Positions 26,176-34,822 are shown, counted from the first letter of the stretch. The stretch: 64,000 bases of DNA from Burkholderia anthina (GCF_902498995.1 NZ_CABVLY010000005.1:1-64000); one strand, 5' to 3'. The notes: generated from the sequence alone by a model not told the origin. Translations and numbers: made by a program.

Positions 26176-27660
26176 TCAGGCGGCCATCCAGCCCGGCACG
26201 CGCTGGCCGACCCAGTCGGCCGCCCGCTCGTAGCCGCGCGCGAGCTGCAGCACCGCGAGATCCGCGCGCGGCCGGCCGATCAGCTGCATCCCCATCGGCA
26301 GCCCCGCGTCGTTGAAACCGACCGGCACGCTGATCACCGGGCAGCCGGCCAGCGTCCACGGCACGACCGTTTCCATCCAGCGGTGGTACGTATCCATCGC
26401 GCGGCCCGCGATCTCCGTCGGCCAGCGCTGCTCGACGTCGAACGGGAACACCTGCGCGGTCGGCGCGGCGATGAAGTCGTAGCGGTCGAAGAAACTCAGC
26501 ACGGCCTGATGCCACGCGGTGCGCTCGATGCTCGCGTCGAACACCGCCGCGCCCTGCATCGCGAGCAGCCCTTCGACCTCGTAGATCGCCTCGGGCTTCA
26601 ACAGCGCGCGCCGCGCCGGGTCGCGATAGTGCGCGAGCAGCCCGCCGCCGGACAGCAGGTGCCGATGCGCGAGCCACAGGCGCCAGATCCGGTCGGGCGC
26701 GAACGCCGGCAGCGCGGCATCGACGTCGCAGCCGATCTCGCGCAGCGTCGCCAGGCCCTTTTCGCACTGCGCGAGCACGCCGGGCTCGGTCGCCAGATAG
26801 CCGTTCCAGTCGCCGACCCATGCGATGCGCTCGCCGCGCAGATCCTTGTCGAGCGGCTTCGCGAACACGGCCGGATCCTCCGCGAGCGACAGCGGATCGT
26901 TCGGATCGTAGCCGGCCTGGATCGACAGCAGTTGCGCGACGTCGCTGACCGTGCGGCCCATCGGCCCTTCGATGCCGAGCTGCTGCATGTACACGTCGAC
27001 GCCCGGCCAGCGCGGCACGCGGCCCTGCGACGGGCGGAAACCGTAGATGTTGCAGAACGCGGCCGGATTGCGCAGCGAGCCGCCGAAGTCGCTGCCGTCC
27101 GCGACCGGCAGCATCCGCGCTGCCAGCGCCGCCGCCGTGCCGCCGCTGCTGCCGCCGGCGCTCTTCGTCAGGTCGTACGGATTGCGCGTCGCGCCGTGGA
27201 TTTCGTTGAACGTATGCGAGCCGAGACCGAACTCCGGCGTATTGGTCTTGCCGATGAAGATCGCGCCGGCCGCGCGCATCCGTCCGACGCCGACCGAATC
27301 CGCCTGCGGCACGTTATCGCGAAAGATCGGCGAACCGTAGGTCGTACGCAGCCCCTTCGTCATCGCGAGATCCTTCGGCGCCTGCGGCATCCCGTGCAGC
27401 CAGCCGTGATATTCGCCACGTGCGAGCGCGGCGTCCTTTTCGGCGGCTTCGGCGAGCAACGTGTCGCGATCGCGCAGCGAAATCAGTGCATTCACCGCGC
27501 CGTTCACGCGCTCGACGTGATCGAGATACGCGCGCATCGTCTCGACGCAGGACACCGCCTTGCTGCGGATCGCCGACGCGAGTTCGCCGGCCGACAGGCG
27601 CACGATCGGGTCGACGGTGATGGAGGCGGGAGCGAGAAGCTGCGGGGCGCCGTGCGGCAT
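26176..27660 (-). CDS. Amidase signature family hydrolase
   Basis: A 494-residue member of the amidase signature family. The Ser-cisSer-Lys triad is visible: Lys in PQAPKDLAMT near residue 96, and the two serines in KSAGGSSGGTAAAL and DGSDFGGSLRNPAAF near 170-205. Such enzymes hydrolyse amides, including indole-acetamide-like and aryl amides, and one member is GatA; the absence of gatB/gatC nearby argues for a stand-alone amidase. AGGAG precedes the ATG at 27660. The open frame runs 59 codons further upstream with Arg/Pro-rich content that is not family-like. Confidence 0.9.
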   Translation of the reverse strand: MPHGAPQLLAPASITVDPIVRLSAGELASAIRSKAVSCVETMRAYLDHVERVNGAVNALISLRDRDTLLAEAAEKDAALARGEYHGWLHGMPQAPKDLAMTKGLRTTYGSPIFRDNVPQADSVGVGRMRAAGAIFIGKTNTPEFGLGSHTFNEIHGATRNPYDLTKSAGGSSGGTAAALAARMLPVADGSDFGGSLRNPAAFCNIYGFRPSQGRVPRWPGVDVYMQQLGIEGPMGRTVSDVAQLLSIQAGYDPNDPLSLAEDPAVFAKPLDKDLRGERIAWVGDWNGYLATEPGVLAQCEKGLATLREIGCDVDAALPAFAPDRIWRLWLAHRHLLSGGGLLAHYRDPARRALLKPEAIYEVEGLLAMQGAAVFDASIERTAWHQAVLSFFDRYDFIAAPTAQVFPFDVEQRWPTEIAGRAMDTYHRWMETVVPWTLAGCPVISVPVGFNDAGLPMGMQLIGRPRADLAVLQLARGYERAADWVGQRVPGWMAA

Positions 27661-28052
27661 GCGGGGTCTCCTGAAATCGGAATGGTAGGCGGGCCGCGTG
27701 ACGGCGGCAGTCCGCCCCGGTGGCCGGAACGGGCCGCGCCGCGGCCGATGATGCTCTACTCTACGCGACGCCGGACGGGCGACCTCCGATATTTTCCGTC
27801 GCGATTCATTGAGGATCCGACTAAATCGATGCGGCACGCCGCTGGGTCGGATGACCCCATCGCGCGGCCGTTCGCGCCGGCCTGCCGATGAAAACGTTTA
27901 TGCGCATAAACTTAAATTTCTTATATTTCTAATAGGCGCCGCCCAACACGGCGGGACGTTGACGACATTTTTACGCGGCCGCCCGATCTCTTTAGATGGC
28001 GCGATCCGGCGCCCCGCTACGCTGGAAACATCTCGATTCCGGGGCATTTTCC
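27661..28052. other. Divergent intergenic region between amidase and universal stress gene
   Basis: About 390 bases separating divergent genes. The centre (27890-27935) is AT-rich and carries a perfect 16-bp palindrome (see separate entry). Promoters for both genes are expected here but no clear -35/-10 pair was recognised. Confidence 0.5.
27896..27911. promoter_or_regulatory. Perfect 16-bp palindrome GTTTATGCGCATAAAC
   Basis: An uninterrupted perfect palindrome in an AT-rich patch, 141 bases before the universal stress gene start and 235 before the amidase start. It could be an operator for either divergent gene. No regulator gene is adjacent. Confidence 0.5.
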
Positions 28053-28487
28053 ATGCTCAAGCTGCTGGTTCCCGTCGGTCACTCGCCCCGCTCGCTTCAG
28101 GCAGTCCGTCACGCGACGTTCCTGTACCGCGAACGCTGCGCGTCGGAGATCGTGCTGATCAACGTACAGGCGCCGCTCGAGGCGACGCGGCTCGAGGCCT
28201 TTCACCCGCTGTCGCGGCTGCGCTCGATCGAGGAGAAATTCGCGTGTGACGATCTGGCGATGGCCGAGCAGATCCTGCGGGAAGCCGGCGTGCGCTACAA
28301 CGTCGTGAAGAAGGTCGGGCCGGTGGCCGACACGATCGCGACCGTTGCGGCCGCAACCGGATGCGACGAAATCGTCGTCGTCGCGCCGCGGCACGATCCG
28401 TTTCACACGCTGCTGTCGATGTTCCGGCGCAGCATGATGGCACGGCTCGTGCGGATCTCGAATGTGCCGGTGACGGCTGTGCAATGA
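28053..28487 (+). CDS. Universal stress protein (UspA family)
   Basis: A 144-residue single-domain Usp: N-terminal MLKLLVPVGHSPRSLQAVRHA, central VLINVQ and C-terminal EIVVVAPRH followed by SMFRRSMMARLVRISNVPVTAV. The ATP-type motif G-x2-G-x9-G(S/T) is not intact (VVAPRHDPFHTLLS), so it may belong to the non-ATP-binding group. The start at 28053 follows GGGG; the frame extends 19 codons upstream without a ribosome site. These proteins are usually induced by stress or growth arrest. Confidence 0.85.
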   Translation: MLKLLVPVGHSPRSLQAVRHATFLYRERCASEIVLINVQAPLEATRLEAFHPLSRLRSIEEKFACDDLAMAEQILREAGVRYNVVKKVGPVADTIATVAAATGCDEIVVVAPRHDPFHTLLSMFRRSMMARLVRISNVPVTAVQ

Positions 28488-28634
28488 ACGGCGCGCCCGC
28501 CTTGCGTCGCGGGTTCGTCGCGACGCGCGTTGCGCGGCATCGCGGCTGAAGCGACGTTGAAGCGCCGATTTTCCGGCCTGAACGGACGCGAAATCGAAGC
28601 GCGCAACAACAGCGCGATTCGTTTCGCTCTGCGC

Positions 28635-28745
28635 TTACTTGATCGCCTTGCGCCAGAACACCAGATAGGTCGCCGCGGACGACGCCACCAGCAGGATTGC
28701 CCACAGCGGCGCCAGGCTGATCAGCACGGAAGACACGTTAAGCAT
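28635..28745 (-). CDS. 36-residue single-pass membrane protein
   Basis: A short frame encoding MLNVSSVLISLAPLWAILLV and a tail ending FWRKAIK. It forms one transmembrane helix of about 22 residues with a positively charged C-terminus, so N-out/C-in topology is expected. A good GAGGAA ribosome site lies 5 bases before the ATG. It is below usual length cut-offs. It is flanked by non-coding sequence and converges on the universal stress gene. Function unknown; small membrane proteins of this kind often modulate transporters or sensor kinases. Confidence 0.65.
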   Translation of the reverse strand: MLNVSSVLISLAPLWAILLVASSAATYLVFWRKAIK

Positions 28746-29094
28746 TTGGATTCCTCACTATTTCGATAGCGATGTTCAATACGTAGCGGCTTCGCCAGGA
28801 ACCGATGCGCTCATCGCTCGCCGCTCATCGCATTCCGTTAAAACATGCATTCATGCTATCGCTTTGACCGGCGGCTCGACCGTCGCGCCCCGTCCGTACT
28901 CTGATATTCGTCAAATTCGCGTCAATCGCGCGCCTGTCGCGTCGCCACCCCCCTGTTTTTCCCGCGCGGAACGCCACAAAATGGGACGCGATCCCTCGCT
29001 GCTGGTGAGCGTTTCAGCAGACGTTTACCGGGGGAACCCCCAAGTGTTTCTTCGAACCGGTCCGCGTTACGCTTGAGCCACTAGGAGACGAACC
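28746..29094. other. Intergenic stretch, nothing recognised
   Basis: About 350 bases between two divergent small genes. I found no gene, RNA or terminator; promoters of both neighbours should lie here but none was recognisable. Confidence 0.4.
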
Positions 29095-29343
29095 ATGAGA
29101 CGAACCGTACACGTCGTTTTTTTCGCGCTGCTGGTTTATCTGATCGGCGACCGTGCAATGCTGCACGCGCAAGGCCGCGACGCGAGCCCGCTGGCGTGCT
29201 CGCAGGCTGCGGAACAGGTCAAGTACGACGCGCTTAGCCGGGGCTTCGGCAACGCGGCGGCCGGCAGCCAGAGCGAGGCCTTCATGTCCGGCTGCCTGGT
29301 GACCGGGCGCGGTGCGCCGGATGTCGCGATGGCGTCCCGCTGA
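29095..29343 (+). CDS. Small secreted hypothetical protein
   Basis: An 82-residue protein with a signal-peptide-like N-terminus (MRRTVHVVFFALLVYLIGD then LHAQG, likely cleavage near 26) and two cysteines in the mature part (residues 35 and 67) that could form a disulphide in the periplasm. A good AGGAGA ribosome site precedes the ATG by 7 bases. No domain recognised. It stands alone between non-coding stretches. Confidence 0.62.
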   Translation: MRRTVHVVFFALLVYLIGDRAMLHAQGRDASPLACSQAAEQVKYDALSRGFGNAAAGSQSEAFMSGCLVTGRGAPDVAMASR

Positions 29344-29664
29344 CGCAAAACGACAGCCGAGTCGGTTGCGTCCGCATCGAACCGGATAACCGAAGCCCGT
29401 CGCAGTCAGCCCGCGTCGCTGTTTTCCCGTTGTGCACCGCCGCAACCGCCGCCGGGCGGGGTGCGCCAGCGCGCCGTCGAATGGGCGCGCACCGCGGCAC
29501 GTGAGCAGCGACGGCAGCACGTCAGGCACGCGCCGGTCATAGCCATATCGGCAGATACGTGTCGCCCGGCACCCGGGCCGCCGTCGTTCTTGTGCGCGCG
29601 GCGCACGCCCCCTCTCCTTCCGCACGCGCTGAACAAGTCTGCTTTCCTGACAGTTCGCGCCCGC
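29344..29664. other. Intergenic stretch, nothing recognised
   Basis: About 320 bases between convergent genes. Frames on either strand have shadow composition, and no hairpin with a T run was seen. Confidence 0.4.
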
Positions 29665-30066
29665 TCAGCCCGCCTCCGGACGAATCACCAGTTCGTTGAA
29701 CCCGGTGCCGGCATCGGGCTCGCGGGAAAAACGATGCGCGGGCAACAATACGAGCAGTATCTCGGCAGTCGTGCGGACCACGCAGCCGTTCGCGACATGC
29801 CCGCCCGATACGCGACCTTGCGCATCCGACACCGACATATGCAGGTGTGCGCCGTCCGGCGATACCGAACCGGCGAGCGTCAGGATCTCGAGATCACCGC
29901 GCAGTTCGGCCGGCGCGTCCACGCCGGCAAAACGCAACTGCGCGACGTTCAGGCTGCCGATGCCCTGGATGACGAAGGCCGCGTGCGCGTCGAGCCCGCG
30001 CAACGCATGCTCGATCGACGCGCGCAGATCGTCGCCGGGAGAAAGACGCAGAGGATGGGCTTGCAT
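29665..30066 (-). CDS. PPC/DUF296 domain protein
   Basis: A 133-residue single-domain PPC protein. The metal-site pattern is present: HLHMSVSDAQGRVSGGHV (three histidines) near residues 78-95. The N-terminal LRLSPGDDLRASIEHAL is also typical. In plants the domain sits in AT-hook proteins; bacterial stand-alone forms are trimeric and of unknown role. The start at 30066 gives the usual family length; the frame extends upstream with no ribosome site. Confidence 0.8.
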   Translation of the reverse strand: MQAHPLRLSPGDDLRASIEHALRGLDAHAAFVIQGIGSLNVAQLRFAGVDAPAELRGDLEILTLAGSVSPDGAHLHMSVSDAQGRVSGGHVANGCVVRTTAEILLVLLPAHRFSREPDAGTGFNELVIRPEAG

Positions 30067-30186
30067 GGTCGATAACCTGCTGGCGGGCCGGGGTTTCGAC
30101 AAAGAGTACGTTCGGCCAGACGATCCGGCAAGCCGCCCTTCGGATCCGGCGCCGCGCCCGCGCCATCGCAAGGCGCGACACGCGGC

Positions 30187-31209
30187 TTACACGGTGAACC
30201 GCTCGCTCGCGAACTGCGCATCCGGCACGCCGGCCGCGACAGCGACTTCCCGCGCCCCCTCCACCAGCGGCGGCGGCCCGCACACATAGAGATCCGGCAG
30301 CACCGAATCCTGCGCGAGCGCCGCGCGCAACGCCTCGACCGGCGTGCCGCGAAAACCGGCCCAATCCGCCCTCGGCCGCCATATGCACAGATCGACCCGC
30401 AACGACGGCAACGCCTGCCGCAATCGCTCCAGTTCGTCGAGCATGAACAGTTCGCTTTCGTCGTTGACGCCGAAGAACAGCCGCGCATCGCCCATCTCCT
30501 GATACTCGGCCATGCGTCGCAGCATCGACAGGACCGGCGCGAGCCCCGTGCCGCCCGCGACGAACCAGCGCGGCCGCAGGCTATCCGCGAACAGCCCGAA
30601 TCCGCCCATCGGCACGCGCACGGTCAGCGGATCGCCGGGCCGCGCGCGCTCGCGCAAGTAGGTCGAGAACCAGCCGTCCGGCCGCAGCCGGATCAGGAAT
30701 TCGAGGCACCCGTCCCAGTTGCTCGTGTTGGCGAGCGAATACGGCCGGCGCACGTCGCTGCCCGGCACCTCCAGCTCCGCGAACTGGCCGGCTTCGAACT
30801 CGGCCGCCGAGCCGAACGCGTCGTCGGGTTCGATCAGCAGTTCGACGCGCATCGTGTCGTGCGCAACCGGATCGAGCGCCGCGATCCGCGCGGTACGCAC
30901 GGGCACCGGATGCAGCAGCACCTTGGTCCGGTCGTACGGCGCGGCGACCCGCAGATCGCCGAGCGGCGTCGTCCGGCACAACAGCACCACACCGGGCTGG
31001 CCGGCCGGCAACGCATCGGCGCTGTGCGACTGCATCTCGTACGAGCCGTCGACGACGCTGGCCCGGCACGCGCCGCAACTGCCGCGCCGGCACTGCGACG
31101 GCAGCGTGATGTCGGCCTGCGCCGCCGCCGAGAGCAGATCCTCGCCGGGTTCGCAGCCGAAATCGAACGATTCGCCGTCGCGCGTGGTGATCTCGATCCG
31201 GTAACTCAT
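30187..31209 (-). CDS. NAD(P)H:acceptor reductase with N-terminal 2Fe-2S ferredoxin (Hcp partner)
   Basis: A 340-residue electron-transfer protein: plant-type 2Fe-2S domain (C40, C45, C48, C78), FAD domain with RRPYSLAN, and NAD domain with AGGTGLAPVLSML and CGPPPL. The domain order is ferredoxin first, as in aromatic-oxygenase reductases, whereas E. coli Hcr has it last. It starts 13 bases after the hcp stop on the same strand, so it is very probably the electron donor for Hcp. The gene starts at the ATG giving MSYRIEITTRDG. Confidence 0.9.
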   Translation of the reverse strand: MSYRIEITTRDGESFDFGCEPGEDLLSAAAQADITLPSQCRRGSCGACRASVVDGSYEMQSHSADALPAGQPGVVLLCRTTPLGDLRVAAPYDRTKVLLHPVPVRTARIAALDPVAHDTMRVELLIEPDDAFGSAAEFEAGQFAELEVPGSDVRRPYSLANTSNWDGCLEFLIRLRPDGWFSTYLRERARPGDPLTVRVPMGGFGLFADSLRPRWFVAGGTGLAPVLSMLRRMAEYQEMGDARLFFGVNDESELFMLDELERLRQALPSLRVDLCIWRPRADWAGFRGTPVEALRAALAQDSVLPDLYVCGPPPLVEGAREVAVAAGVPDAQFASERFTV

Positions 31210-31222
31210 CGCACGATCCCGC

Positions 31223-32890
31223 TCACGCAGCGTTGCGCGCCAGCGCCGCGGCAAGATCGGCGCCGGGCTCGCCGATCGGCTGGATTCCGAACTGCTCGAC
31301 CAGCACCGCGAGCACGCCCGGCGTGATGAACGCCGGCAGCGTCGGCCCGAGGCGGACGTTGCGAATCCCGAGCGCGAGCAGCGTCAGCAACACGGCCGCC
31401 GCCTTCTGTTCGAACCACGAGATGACGAGCGACAGCGGCAGGTCGTTCACCCCGCACTCGAATGCGTCGGCGAGCGCCGTCGCGATCCGGATCGCCGAAT
31501 AGCTGTCGTTGCACTGCCCGACGTCGAGCAGGCGCGGAATGCCGCCGATATCGCCGAACGCGTGCCGGTTGAAGCGGTACTTGTTGCAGCCGAGCGTCAT
31601 CACGACCGTATCGTCGGGCGCCTGTTCGGCGAACTCGGTGTAGTAGTTGCGCCCCGGCGCCGCGCCGTCGCAGCCGCCGATCAGGAAGAAATGGCGGATC
31701 TGCCCGGCCTTCACCGCATCGATCACCTGGTCCGCGACGCCCAGCACCGCATGCCGGCCGAACCCGACGGTGATCGTCTCCTCGGGCGCCGTGGCCGGGA
31801 ACCCGGGCAACGCCTGCGCGGCTCGGATCAGCATCGAGAAATCCTGATGTTCGAGATGCCGCACGCCCGGCCATCCAACCGGCCCGGTCGTGAAGATCCG
31901 CTGCCGGTATTGCGGCATCGGCTCGATGATGCAGTTGGACGTCATCAGGATCGGCCCGGGGAAATGCGCGAAGTCGCTCTGCTGGTCCTGCCACGCGCCG
32001 CCGTAGTTGCCGGCAAGATGCGCAAAGGCCTTGAGCGTCGGATAGGCGTGGGCCGGCAACATTTCGCCGTGCGTATAGATCTGGATGCCGGTGCCGGCCG
32101 TCTGTTCGAGCAATGCGTGCAGATCGCCCAGATCGTGGCCCGACACGAGGATCGCCTTGCCCGCCACCGGCGTCACGCGCACGGCGCTCGGCTGCTGCGC
32201 GCCGAAGCGGCCGGTGTTCGCGCTGTCGAGCAGTTCCATCACCGTCAGGTTCAATCGGCCGAGATCGAGCGCCTGCGCGAGCAGCGCGTTGACGTCGTCG
32301 GGTCCGGCGGCGAGAAACGCCAGCGCCGCCTCGACGCCTTCGTAGATGTCGTCGCGCTCGTAGCCGAGCACGCGCGCATGATGCGCATACGCGCACACGC
32401 CCTTCAACCCGTACAGCACCAGTGCGCGCAGCCCGACGATGTCCGCGCCCACCGTGTCGAGGCCCGCTTCGATGCCGACGGTCGCCGCCTGCTTCAGCAG
32501 GCCGGCAAGATCGTCCGCCGGCTGCCATTCGGCCGGACCGTGCTGAACCGGCACGATCGAACCCGCGGCGCGTGCGTGCGCTTCGCAGGCGGCCTTCACG
32601 CGATCGCGCGTCTGCGCCGCTTCACGCAGCAGCGCAACGAAGCGCGCCGCGTGGAAATTCACGTTGGTCAGCGTGGTGAACATCGCGTACAGCACGAACC
32701 GGTCGGCTTCGCGATCGGGCTCGCCGAGCGTGCGCGCGATCGCGCCGTACTGCGCAATGCCCTTCACCGCATGGATCAGCAGATCCTGCAGATCGGCCGT
32801 CGTCTCGTCCTTGCCGCAGTTGCCCTTCGCCGATGCGCAGCCGGGCCGCGTGCCGGTCCGGTCGGTCTGTTCGCATTGATAGCAAAACAC
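31223..32890 (-). CDS. hcp: Hybrid cluster protein Hcp (hydroxylamine/NO reductase)
   Basis: A 555-residue protein. The N-terminal cluster ligands follow CX2CX11CX6C (C3, C6, C18, C25). Ligands of the hybrid Fe-S-O cluster are recognisable in [35 protein letters not shown] and WFEQKA. The protein reduces hydroxylamine in vitro and acts as a high-affinity NO reductase under nitrosative stress in enterobacteria. It is followed by its likely reductase and preceded by apparent FNR/ANR and NsrR sites, fitting anaerobic and NO-induced expression. Confidence 0.96.
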   Translation of the reverse strand: MFCYQCEQTDRTGTRPGCASAKGNCGKDETTADLQDLLIHAVKGIAQYGAIARTLGEPDREADRFVLYAMFTTLTNVNFHAARFVALLREAAQTRDRVKAACEAHARAAGSIVPVQHGPAEWQPADDLAGLLKQAATVGIEAGLDTVGADIVGLRALVLYGLKGVCAYAHHARVLGYERDDIYEGVEAALAFLAAGPDDVNALLAQALDLGRLNLTVMELLDSANTGRFGAQQPSAVRVTPVAGKAILVSGHDLGDLHALLEQTAGTGIQIYTHGEMLPAHAYPTLKAFAHLAGNYGGAWQDQQSDFAHFPGPILMTSNCIIEPMPQYRQRIFTTGPVGWPGVRHLEHQDFSMLIRAAQALPGFPATAPEETITVGFGRHAVLGVADQVIDAVKAGQIRHFFLIGGCDGAAPGRNYYTEFAEQAPDDTVVMTLGCNKYRFNRHAFGDIGGIPRLLDVGQCNDSYSAIRIATALADAFECGVNDLPLSLVISWFEQKAAAVLLTLLALGIRNVRLGPTLPAFITPGVLAVLVEQFGIQPIGEPGADLAAALARNAA

Positions 32891-32980
32891 GGTGCTCTCC
32901 TTTCTCGATCATGGGGGCGCGGGTCGGCGCGAACGGCGGCGGAATGCCTGTTCCCCGCCGCCGGGCATCCCGCCCGCTTC

Positions 32981-33003
32981 AAGATGCGTATCTCATGCAT
33001 CTT
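32981..33003 (-). promoter_or_regulatory. NsrR-type operator upstream of hcp
   Basis: Perfect arms AAGATGC and GCATCTT separated by 9 bases, the exact geometry and arm sequence of the E. coli NsrR site. It is 91 bases before the hcp start and would overlap the transcription start predicted from the FNR-type site. Repression relieved by NO is inferred. Confidence 0.78.
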
Positions 33004-33035
33004 TTTCATGATGTTTCGGCACGCATTCGGCCACC

Positions 33036-33049
33036 GTGACGCAGATCAA
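33036..33049 (-). promoter_or_regulatory. FNR/ANR box of the hcp promoter
   Basis: On the minus strand the site reads TTGAT-CTGC-GTCAC, one half perfect and the other 4 of 5 against TTGAT-N4-ATCAA allowing the frequent GTCA variant. Placing it at -41.5 puts CATCAT at the -10 and the start site at the NsrR operator. A class II FNR-dependent promoter is inferred. Confidence 0.68.
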
Positions 33050-33082
33050 GAAACGCGACGCGCGCGGTGGGACAACTTGTCG

Positions 33083-33307
33083 CTACGACTGTCCGCCGGC
33101 CGCGGCGGCATCCTTTCCGGTTTCATCGCCCGTGCATTCGATGCCCCAGTCGCCGTATCGATACCAGTCGTCGCCGAGCAGTTCGCACGGGTGCTGGGTG
33201 CGGCTGGAGCCGTTGCCGCAACGCATCGCGTGCGTCGGGCAGTAGTTGTCGCATCCCCAGCAGATCCGTTCCGGATGTACGGGATGCAGCGGAAATTTCT
33301 TGGCCAT
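33083..33307 (-). CDS. DUF3079 family small protein
   Basis: A 74-residue protein starting MAKKFPLHPVHPERICWGCD with further cysteines (CPTHAMRCGNG, then HPCELLGDDWY). The C-x2-C and C-x-C-like spacing suggests a small metal-binding fold. It matches the DUF3079 type, whose function is unknown. It lies upstream of the hcp promoter on the same strand. The ATG at 33307 gives the family N-terminus; an ATG nine codons upstream is less likely. Confidence 0.82.
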   Translation of the reverse strand: MAKKFPLHPVHPERICWGCDNYCPTHAMRCGNGSSRTQHPCELLGDDWYRYGDWGIECTGDETGKDAAAAGGQS

Positions 33308-33439
33308 CGTTCGTCGTCTTCCCGGTATCGTCATGCACGCTACCGTTCGACTCTAGTCCACCGCGCAACGGCGCCGATGCGACATTCGTTCGCACCGCAC
33401 GCGTTGCGCTGGCTAGGCATGCGGACGCGATTCGTCTAG

Positions 33440-33622
33440 TCTGCACTAGGCTACGAAGACTGCGTGAAGCGCGCGATCGCACTCGGCAACGACACGGACA
33501 CGACCGCGGCGATCGCGGGCAGCCTCGCCGGCGCGCTGTATGGCGAGCAGGCGCTGCCGGACCGATGGGTCGCGATGCTGCGCGGAAAAGGCATGGTCGA
33601 GGGCTGGCTCACGCAAGCATGA
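33440..33622 (+). pseudogene. C-terminal remnant of an ADP-ribosylglycohydrolase (DraG-like)
   Basis: A frame opened by a TAG at 33437 and with no start codon or ribosome site encodes about 57 residues: GYEDCVKRAIALGNDTDTTA followed by AIAGSLAGALYGEQALP and ending in EGWLTQA. The GNDTDTTAAIAGSLAGALYG pattern is the C-terminal metal-binding signature of ADP-ribosylglycohydrolases. The roughly 240 residues expected before it are absent; the preceding bases have no family resemblance. It is therefore a 5-prime-truncated relic, left by a deletion joining it to the region near DUF3079. Confidence 0.7.
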
Positions 33623-33707
33623 GCGTGTCGCACGCACGGCGGCCGTGCATCGAATCGAACCCGGCGGCCTCACCCCGATTGGCCGCCCCCCACGAGAGGA
33701 CTATTCC

Positions 33708-34106
33708 ATGTTGCAAGCCATCAATCCCCCCGGCGCGACGATTCCCGGTATTTCGCAGGCGATCCGGGTAGAAAGCGGGCAGCCGCTGTATCTGTCCGGT
33801 CACGTACCGTTCGATGCCCACGGCAACGTCGTCGGCACCGATCACGCGATGCAGCTCGACCAGGTATTCCGGAACATCGCGGCCACGCTCTACGCAGCGG
33901 GCGTCGGCTTCGAATCGGTCGCTCGGCTGACGCTCTACGTCCGCGATTTCGATGCGAGCCTGTTGCCGCAGATTCGCGAAGTCCGCGATCGCTGGATCAA
34001 TACCGCGTGTCCGCCCGCGAGCGCGCTGGTCGGCGTCGCGTCGCTGTTCCGGCCGGACGTGCTGGTCGAAGTGGATGCCTTCGCCGTCGTTCCCGCCGCG
34101 ACCTGA
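33708..34106 (+). CDS. RidA family protein (YjgF/YER057c/UK114)
   Basis: A 132-residue RidA-like protein with VESGQPLYLSGHVPFDAHGN near the N-terminus, LYVRDFD in the centre and ACPPASALVGVASL near the C-terminus. The Arg of canonical imine deaminases (usually in a PTRS-type motif) is replaced here: the position reads ACPPASALV, with no Arg. It may therefore not be a standard enamine/imine deaminase. GAGAGGA lies 7 bases before the ATG. It is followed convergently by the GNAT gene. Confidence 0.83.
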   Translation: MLQAINPPGATIPGISQAIRVESGQPLYLSGHVPFDAHGNVVGTDHAMQLDQVFRNIAATLYAAGVGFESVARLTLYVRDFDASLLPQIREVRDRWINTACPPASALVGVASLFRPDVLVEVDAFAVVPAAT

Positions 34107-34125
34107 CCGGCCCGGCCCGGCCGGA

Positions 34126-34677
34126 TTAGCCGCGCGGATCGCTCGCGAGCAACCCGTACAGCGCGCTGTCCGACACTTCGTCGCCGACGATCCAGCGTTC
34201 GCGCAGCACGCCTTCCCTGACGAACCCGAGCTTTTCGAGCAACGCGGCCGACGCGACGTTGCGCGGATCGATGTCGGCTTCGATGCGATTCAGGCGCAGC
34301 GTGCCGAACGCGTGCTCGAGCACGGCCGCAGCCGCCTCGCGCATATATCCGCCGCGCCAGTACCGGCGCCGCAGGCTGAAGCCGATCTCGGCGCGCCGGC
34401 ATTGCGCGTGCGCATGAAACAGCACGCATTCGCCGAGCACATCACCGGTGTCGCGCGCTTCGAGCACGCAAACCAGATCCTGGCCGCTGGCGGTCGTGGT
34501 CAGATTGCGCGCGACGCGCTCGGCAGCCTGTGCCGGATCGGTGAGCGGTGCAAACGAGAAATAGCGCATGGCTTCCCCATCCGACCAGATGTCGAAGAAT
34601 GCGTGCGCATCCGTCTCGCGAAGCGGGCGCAAGACGAGGCGCGGTGTATGCAGCGTGACGGGCTGGAACAAGGGCAT
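34126..34677 (-). CDS. GNAT family N-acetyltransferase (RimJ/RimL-like)
   Basis: A 183-residue protein opening with PRLVLRPLRETDAHAFFDIW, the RimJ/RimL-type start. Acetyl-CoA loop RRRYWRGGYMREAAAAVLEH near 115-134 and IDPRNVASAALLEKLGFVREG near 148-168. Such proteins acetylate ribosomal protein N-termini or small amines; the substrate here is unknown. The ATG at 34677 matches the common N-terminus, though its ribosome site is poor. The open frame extends 35 codons upstream through unrelated sequence. Confidence 0.85.
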   Translation of the reverse strand: MPLFQPVTLHTPRLVLRPLRETDAHAFFDIWSDGEAMRYFSFAPLTDPAQAAERVARNLTTTASGQDLVCVLEARDTGDVLGECVLFHAHAQCRRAEIGFSLRRRYWRGGYMREAAAAVLEHAFGTLRLNRIEADIDPRNVASAALLEKLGFVREGVLRERWIVGDEVSDSALYGLLASDPRG

Positions 34678-34766
34678 GGCGATGGCCGGAGAAAAAACGG
34701 GACCGTGAATTAGAACACGCAAGCCGCGCATGCGCGCCGCCCCGCGCGCTCGATCCGCGCCAATGC

Positions 34767-34793
34767 AAAAAAGCCCGGACATCGTCCGGGCCT
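34767..34793 (-). terminator. Rho-independent terminator of the catabolic operon
   Basis: On the minus strand an 8-bp perfect stem GCCCGGAC/GTCCGGGC with a 3-base loop is followed by six T. It sits 30 bases after the MFS transporter stop, at the end of the 14-gene minus-strand operon. Confidence 0.85.
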
Positions 34794-34822
34794 TCCCTGT
34801 CGACCGTTGCTGCCGGCCGCGC

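Noticed and set aside
30187-31209. Assignment of the Hcp partner as a true Hcr orthologue
   Set aside because: The 2Fe-2S domain is N-terminal rather than C-terminal as in E. coli Hcr, so only a functional analogue is claimed.
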